From: Larimichthys crocea | Taxonomy: Eukaryota; Chordata; Actinopteri; Sciaenidae | Direction of reading: 5' to 3' | Length of the DNA stretch: 64,000 nucleotides | NCBI RefSeq assembly: GCF_000972845.2 | Contig: NC_040018.1 | Span: 8,328,803 to 8,392,802, forward strand | Notes under the pieces: generated by a model | Database searches by the model: none | What the model was told of the DNA's origin: nothing | The model's input: only the letters and a program-made list of their open reading frames with translations | Made by a program: the position numbers and the translations under genes | Shown here: piece by piece, positions 59,178 to 64,000 of the stretch | Layout: each line of letters starts with the position of its first letter | Position numbering within the stretch: position 1 is the stretch's first letter

Positions 59178-59325
59178 ACACACACACACACACACACACA
59201 CACGGCCCTTCATACCAGTGAGAACAACGAGTGTGGCTGTTGCCTTTCCTGCCAGCTGGAGAGTGCTGATGGAGTGTGATTGTATGCAAGTAAGTGTGTG
59301 TGCATTATGTGCTGTGTGTGTGTGT

Positions 59326-59356
<31 letters not shown>

Positions 59357-59524
59357 AGTGTGAGAGAGATTTGGTGGGGTGGGGAGAGAGGAGGGTTGCA
59401 CACCTGGCATCCGCCACAGATGGGCATAATCATCTCCCTTGCTACCCCCACCCAAGCCCCCCATCTCTCTACACACACCCCTCTCCTGTCCCCTCATCCA
59501 TGCCGAGGTATTCACACACATAGC

Positions 59525-59570
<46 letters not shown>
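59178..59570. repeat. CA/GT microsatellite cluster
   Basis: CA at 59178-59203, GT at 59313-59356 (one TC break) and CA at 59529-59570. Opposite-phase arms could pair. Long frames here are artefacts. Confidence 0.96.
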
Positions 59571-59571
<1 letters not shown>

Positions 59572-59795
59572 TGTTAAACGAGTCAACTCACACGGCACCC
59601 TGATTCGAGCAGCAGCAGTCATGCCAGAGTGAGATTGTCTGAATTGGTCCAGCTGACAAAAGCAATTACCATCCATTAGAGTCAGAAACTCTCGTGTTAT
59701 GTTTGTTTGTCATACAAACAAAATTTCTGGCTGTTATCAATGAACAAAAAGTTCCCTCTTCTGAATACTAGCCAAGCTGATATTTGGAAAATAGT

Positions 59796-59797
<2 letters not shown>
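59571..59797. promoter_or_regulatory. possible regulatory block, left part
   Basis: Repeat-free; CAAAAGCAATTACCATCCATT and similar. See the part after the T run at 59890-60270. Confidence 0.25.

Positions 59798-59847
<50 letters not shown>
59798..59847. repeat. (T)50 homopolymer
   Basis: Fifty uninterrupted T residues; could be the A tail of a minus-strand retroposon, but no body is recognised to its right. Confidence 0.95.
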
Positions 59848-59851
<4 letters not shown>

Positions 59852-59889
59852 ATCTATCCAAACAAATGAAACAAGTCACTCTCAGCAAA

Positions 59890-60270
59890 TGATGCAGGTG
59901 TCACGTTGATTAAGTAGTGACGCGATGCATTTGACCGAATTTCATCAACGCGAGTCTTAAGGTGCAAAGTCAGTGCAAAGGCGTGAGTCGACATTAATAG
60001 ATCTGCTTTGGGTTGCACAAATCGAGGCAGAGGCACATCTGCATGAGCTAAAAAAAAAAAAAAAGAAGTTTCAACTTGAGTGAAAAATGTGTTTACAGAA
60101 AAATGGATTTATGACTTTCAATTCATAACACAGAGACAAATAAAAGGAGATCTCAGAGGGTCCGGAGAAAAATCCATTCACTCTGTAGTAATGGCCTTAC
60201 ACGTTTAGAATGATATCACCAAATGGCTAATCAGTACATTTATTAAATGTAATTAATAATACACAATTAG
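59890..60270. promoter_or_regulatory. candidate regulatory block, right part
   Basis: CGTTGATTAAGTAGTGACGC, GTCGACATTAATAGATC, ATTTATGACTTTCAATTC, CCAAATGGCTAATCAG and AATGTAATTAATAATACAC. Interrupted only by an A run (60050-60064). Confidence 0.33.
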
Positions 60271-61189
60271 CAGCCACATTTAAGTTACTCCAGTTTTTCT
60301 CAAGTTTGTATCAGATGTTTCAGATATTACTCTCAAGTTGTCTTTTTTCTAGGTCAAGTTATTGTCTTCTGATAAACCCATCCATGTTGGAACAACTTGC
60401 AAACAACTTAAGTTAAGTTTCCCCAAATTTGTCCACTGGTGTCAAAGATATCACCATGTATGGTAGACAGAGAAACAGACGAAGGAGGAGACGACAGGGT
60501 CTGATTAAACAAAGTTTGGCAGCAACGCACAAACACAAAGCAGCTTGTTACAGAGGATAAACTTGAAATTCAGAAATTCTATCACCGATCCTTCTGACAC
60601 TCGACAATCTGGGAGTCTGATTGTTCATTGTCTTACAGAAAGTTTGAAGGGAAGTCGATATTAGTTTAGCCTCTGTGCATTCCAGGATGTGTGAGCACGG
60701 TGGGGTAGCTGGAGGTTTTTGCCTCTGCCGAAAGAGGACAAATTTGACTCCTGCCAACTTTCTAACATTAGTTTCACCTGGAGCTGAGTGTGTGACCCAC
60801 TCAGCTTCACTGTGAGGACGGGACCTCTGGAGAGATGAATGCCCTCGCTGGGTGATGGTCAGTACATGTGGATGTGATGTGTGGAGGTTGCCCAACAGTG
60901 AGGTTTCATTTCACATAATTATAGAAACAGCTCTGTAAAGGCTGTTCATATGTATGTACTGTAATTACTGGCCATGTAATATGTTTTGTATTGTGTTTAA
61001 GCCGTAGCTTTATTTTCATTTTGGTCCGCAGTAGTTGTGACATTTGACCCTTAAAGGAACACCTTTGTTTGCTTTGTTATGCACCATGCGAACCATATAT
61101 TTTGTGACTTATGAGTAAGTAAGTGAAAGTTTAGGAAAGTACATAAATAGTTACGAGGCCATATGATTTATTTATCAAACACAAAAAAA
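60271..61189. other. unassigned DNA
   Basis: No gene. A 115-codon minus frame at 60548-60895 has no recognisable domain. Confidence 0.42.
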
Positions 61190-61740
61190 CAAATTCCAGA
61201 GGAAGTTTGGCAGGCTCGAGGAGGAGCACGTTTCATTTTGCAGAGAAAATGATCCCCCTGCCCCCGTGCCCCCTTCTCCTACCCCATCCTCCTTTTCCCT
61301 CTCACCTCGTCCACCCCTGGGGGGGGAGCCTGCCATTTCCAGGCAACAAAAGCGGGACATGGCCAGCAGGCTTTGATGTTTATTTTAGCAGACCGTCCCC
61401 CCGCTGCTTGGCCTTCTTTTGTGTCCGTCCAGGTACAACAAGCCCCCCCCACCACCACCACCCCTCCAACCCCCTCCATCACACCCCCCCACCCCCCCAG
61501 AAAACAAGCCTCCTGAGGCGTCCACTGCGTTTGACCCCGGGTCAGGGGATGTCCTGTACTTAAACCCTTAACCCGCCAAAAACCCCTCACCCCGCCTCCC
61601 GTCTTTCCTCCGTCTTGAGTTGTATGCGTCCTCCCTCCTCATCCTCTCCATTTCACAGTCACCTATCAGCTCCTCATGGACTTCACACGTACACCCCGAC
61701 CTTCACCCTGCCTAAACACACAGGGGAAAGAGAGTGCTGT
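61190..61740. other. C-rich stretch
   Basis: C-rich plus strand with runs such as AGCCCCCCCC (61441-61450) and CCCCCCACCCCCCC (about 61485-61498). Overlapping frames on both strands are composition artefacts. i-motif/G4 potential. Confidence 0.6.
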
Positions 61741-62474
61741 TAACTCTTCTTGTATGGATGTATTTATAAGTCTGTATTTTTGGATTTTAACCTTTTTTTT
61801 TGGGACACTGGACCATTTTTTAAAACATTTTTTTCCAAATTTCTAATTCTAATCATACTCACACCTCCCTAAATACATCAATCGTGGACATGTGTGGTGT
61901 GCATCCTTGTTGTCATGTGTCCTGTCTGTTTGTATCTGTGCTATCACAATGTCATTTGCATAACCTAAGCAGCAAAAGAAGAGGGGGGTCTTTGAAGGGA
62001 GCCTGGCTAGGAGGGGAGTGGGGGGGGTGGATTGGTGGAGGTGGTAGTTGTGGAGGGGGTTATGTTTCCTTTCACTAGCTGCCAATCCATCAAGGCTCAG
62101 TCTACCGCTGTGGGGGCTGACAGGCAGCACAGAAAAGAACAAGGCCCGGCAACAGAGCCCCCTCTCCGTGGCCATCACTCATCCCCCAGCAGGCTCTGAA
62201 CTCTGTGTGACCTTTTTTCCAGAGCCTCCTCACCAACTTCCACCGCTTAGCACCTAGTTAGCTTTTTAAAGACGCAGATACAAGCAAAGTCTGTTTGACT
62301 TAAGATTTTTTTTTTTTTGAAACAGAAGAGAATGAGAGTTGAGTTTCTATCACCAGTTCTTTGTTTATATATGTGGCGAGGGGGGTTTACATCTCATCCC
62401 TACAGAAGTGCAGCCTCTCCTTGACAACCAGATTGTCAGAGGAAACGCACAAAAAAAGCAGAAAATCGACGAGC
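61741..62474. other. unassigned DNA
   Basis: No gene. G-rich patch (61978-62060) and a T run near 62308-62319. Confidence 0.42.

Positions 62475-62503
<29 letters not shown>
62475..62503. repeat. (CA)n microsatellite
   Basis: About 14 CA units. Confidence 0.96.
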
Positions 62504-62507
<4 letters not shown>

Positions 62508-62754
62508 GAGGGGCGGTGAGAACACTAGTTGACATCATTAGGCCGGACACATTTTTGTCACGCTTCCAGATTCGACGCGTCTGCATTTTGCTGAATGCCG
62601 ACTTGGTCTCACTATTTCTCTTCCCTCCCACCCAGCCTCATTCCCTCCATCTCTTTGTCCTGCTTACATGTTTAATATTGGAGACGCCCCAGCTCATCAG
62701 AGCTGTCCAGACAACACTTTGTACTGGTGTAGGAGGAAATAAAGACCCAAACAC

Positions 62755-62779
62755 AAAAAAAAAGGGGGGGGGGGGGGGA

Positions 62780-62835
<56 letters not shown>
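62755..62835 (+). repeat. 81 bp purine tract A9-G15-(GA)n
   Basis: Nine A, fifteen G (62764-62778), then AAGA, one C (62783) and about 24 GA units. Apart from the single C it is all purine, so triplex-forming potential is high. Confidence 0.96.
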
Positions 62836-62838
<3 letters not shown>

Positions 62839-63789
62839 AAAACAAAACAGTGCCCTAGAGATCCTGTCTGCTGTGTAGCCAACACTCCAAGGCTTAAACA
62901 TTTCAAGCATCTCTGAGTACAGCCAAAATCACCAGCTCCTTTTTCCTGACTTAATTTTCCTCAGATTTCCTCTGTTTCCGTAACAGATTACTCCTCGTCT
63001 GTCTGGTCTCAGTGCATTAGCCCCAATCTGGACACAAGCTAAAGTAATTCATACTCACTTGGTGGTGTGGCACTTTTCTCTTTTTTTTTTTTTTTTTGCT
63101 CTGTCCCGCCATCTTAATTGTGTTTTCTTGCGTCATCTGCTTTTTTTTTAAAAAAAAGGTTCAGCAGAAATACAGTGACATGATAAGTGTGTGCCCAACA
63201 GGAAAAAAATCTTGTTACTTTGATGAAGGCCTGAGGGCTGTGTGTGTGTGTGTGTGTGTGTCTCGACTATATCACATTTGAGGCCTGCACTCCACAAAGC
63301 AAAGCATCGTTATCCAATGAATCCTGCGAGTGAAGAACATTTGAAGCTTCCACCTGTATCATTTCTGTGTTCTATGAACTTCCAGGTGATATAGAACATT
63401 TTGGTTTGCCCACTATATTGCCTAATATTTGTTGGTATCCAGTTTTGCCCCAGACTTGAGACCCAAAAGGTTATCTCTGGGCCTTTTTATAGGTGCAGCA
63501 CCTGACCACATATTTAATCTGTTTATCCCTTTGGTTGGGTTTGTTTTGAACCAAGATTATAACTAAAGTATTTTTAAGGTTTTCACTTTAAAACAAAATC
63601 AAACTCAGACAGTCTTGGAGGCTGACTCAAGGAGAGTCATCACAAGCAAAATGGCATTTATTGTTGGTTGAAATGCCTAAAATGACCTGTTTATGCTGAA
63701 TCTGAACACAACCTCAAGCCAAATGTGACCTATGAGTGTGTCAGTGTCACCCTTAGAATGGACGTCGTATTGTGGACATCACACCGCTC
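62836..63789. other. unassigned DNA with short tracts
   Basis: No gene. T run at about 63083-63098, T8/A8 at 63142-63158, GT tract at 63239-63261. Confidence 0.45.
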
Positions 63790-64000
63790 ACAGGTTTCTG
63801 AAGAGCTGTTGTGAAGCTCAGTGTGGTGCCTCTGGCCGCTGCCACCCTGGCAGCCCTGCCTCCGTCGGCTCCCCACTAATCCAAAAACTGGCAAAAAATG
63901 TGGTCGTGGGTGGACCTGAGGCAGCTGAACAAAGCCTGGGTGCTCGAACACCCACCTGTAACAGCACCCACCTGTTTTTAACTTAACTTTAAGCCTTAAT
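63790..64000 (-). repeat. dispersed repeat family A, cut by window end
   Basis: AGGTTTCTGAAGAGCTGTTG, AAGCTCAGTGTGGTGCC, GTGGACCTGAGGCAG and CACCTGTAACAGCACCCACC match 58287-58480 in order and orientation. By comparison with that copy it should continue past 64000. Confidence 0.72.

Noticed and set aside
62339..62878. 179-codon frame with Arg-Glu repeats
   Set aside because: Carried by CA, G and GA tracts; low-complexity artefact.

Overview
This 64 kb window looks like vertebrate nuclear DNA, most likely from a ray-finned (teleost) fish, possibly a percomorph. The signs are dense (CA)n/(GT)n microsatellites, AT-rich non-coding sequence, decayed fish-type transposable elements (L2-like LINE, hAT miniature elements, tRNA-derived SINEs, Ty3/gypsy-type integrase) and no bacterial-style coding density. 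I found no intact protein-coding gene, no rRNA or tRNA gene and no CRISPR array. The species and the neighbouring host gene cannot be read from the sequence. The window reads as a gene desert or a very large intron.

Layout. 0-10 kb: a broken Ty3/gypsy-type integrase on the minus strand (about 330-1345), AT-rich unassigned DNA with CA/GT tracts, and a decayed copy of a teleost dispersed repeat (family A, about 6820-7890). 9-20 kb: an unexplained 138-codon ORF with an acceptor-like site, a truncated miniature hAT end, a copy of a TTAA-flanked repeat (family B), candidate regulatory blocks, a complete 743 bp hAT element with a perfect 8 bp target-site duplication (14181-14923), a possible 15 nt microexon, a CpG-rich inverted-repeat element (15581-16250), and two candidate enhancer blocks, one with a pair of octamer motifs. 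20-32 kb: a head-to-tail dimer of repeat family C, further copies of B and C, a family D repeat with coding remains, and a degenerate ACTTG-rich minisatellite. 32-48 kb: candidate regulatory blocks, microsatellite clusters, an AP-1/CRE palindromic array (35131-35229), a repeat island (40.6-41.6 kb), a nested transposon with a second hAT copy (44979-45874), a SINE and a 33 bp G run. 48-64 kb: a second family D copy, SINE and LINE fragments, a complete 75 bp miniature hAT element, an L2-like LINE pseudogene (53115-55360), more family A copies, a 50 bp T run and an 81 bp purine tract.

The window therefore holds two interleaved kinds of material. One is old and young mobile DNA, with insertion order visible in places. 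The other is a set of repeat-poor stretches rich in homeodomain, POU, TCF/LEF and RFX-like motifs that may be conserved regulatory elements of a developmental gene outside the window. The regulatory reading is inference from composition and motifs only; no alignment could be run. I saw no convincing new multi-gene system. The best leads are the octamer-pair block, the AP-1/CRE array, the microexon candidate, the very short complete hAT element and the family D coding remains.
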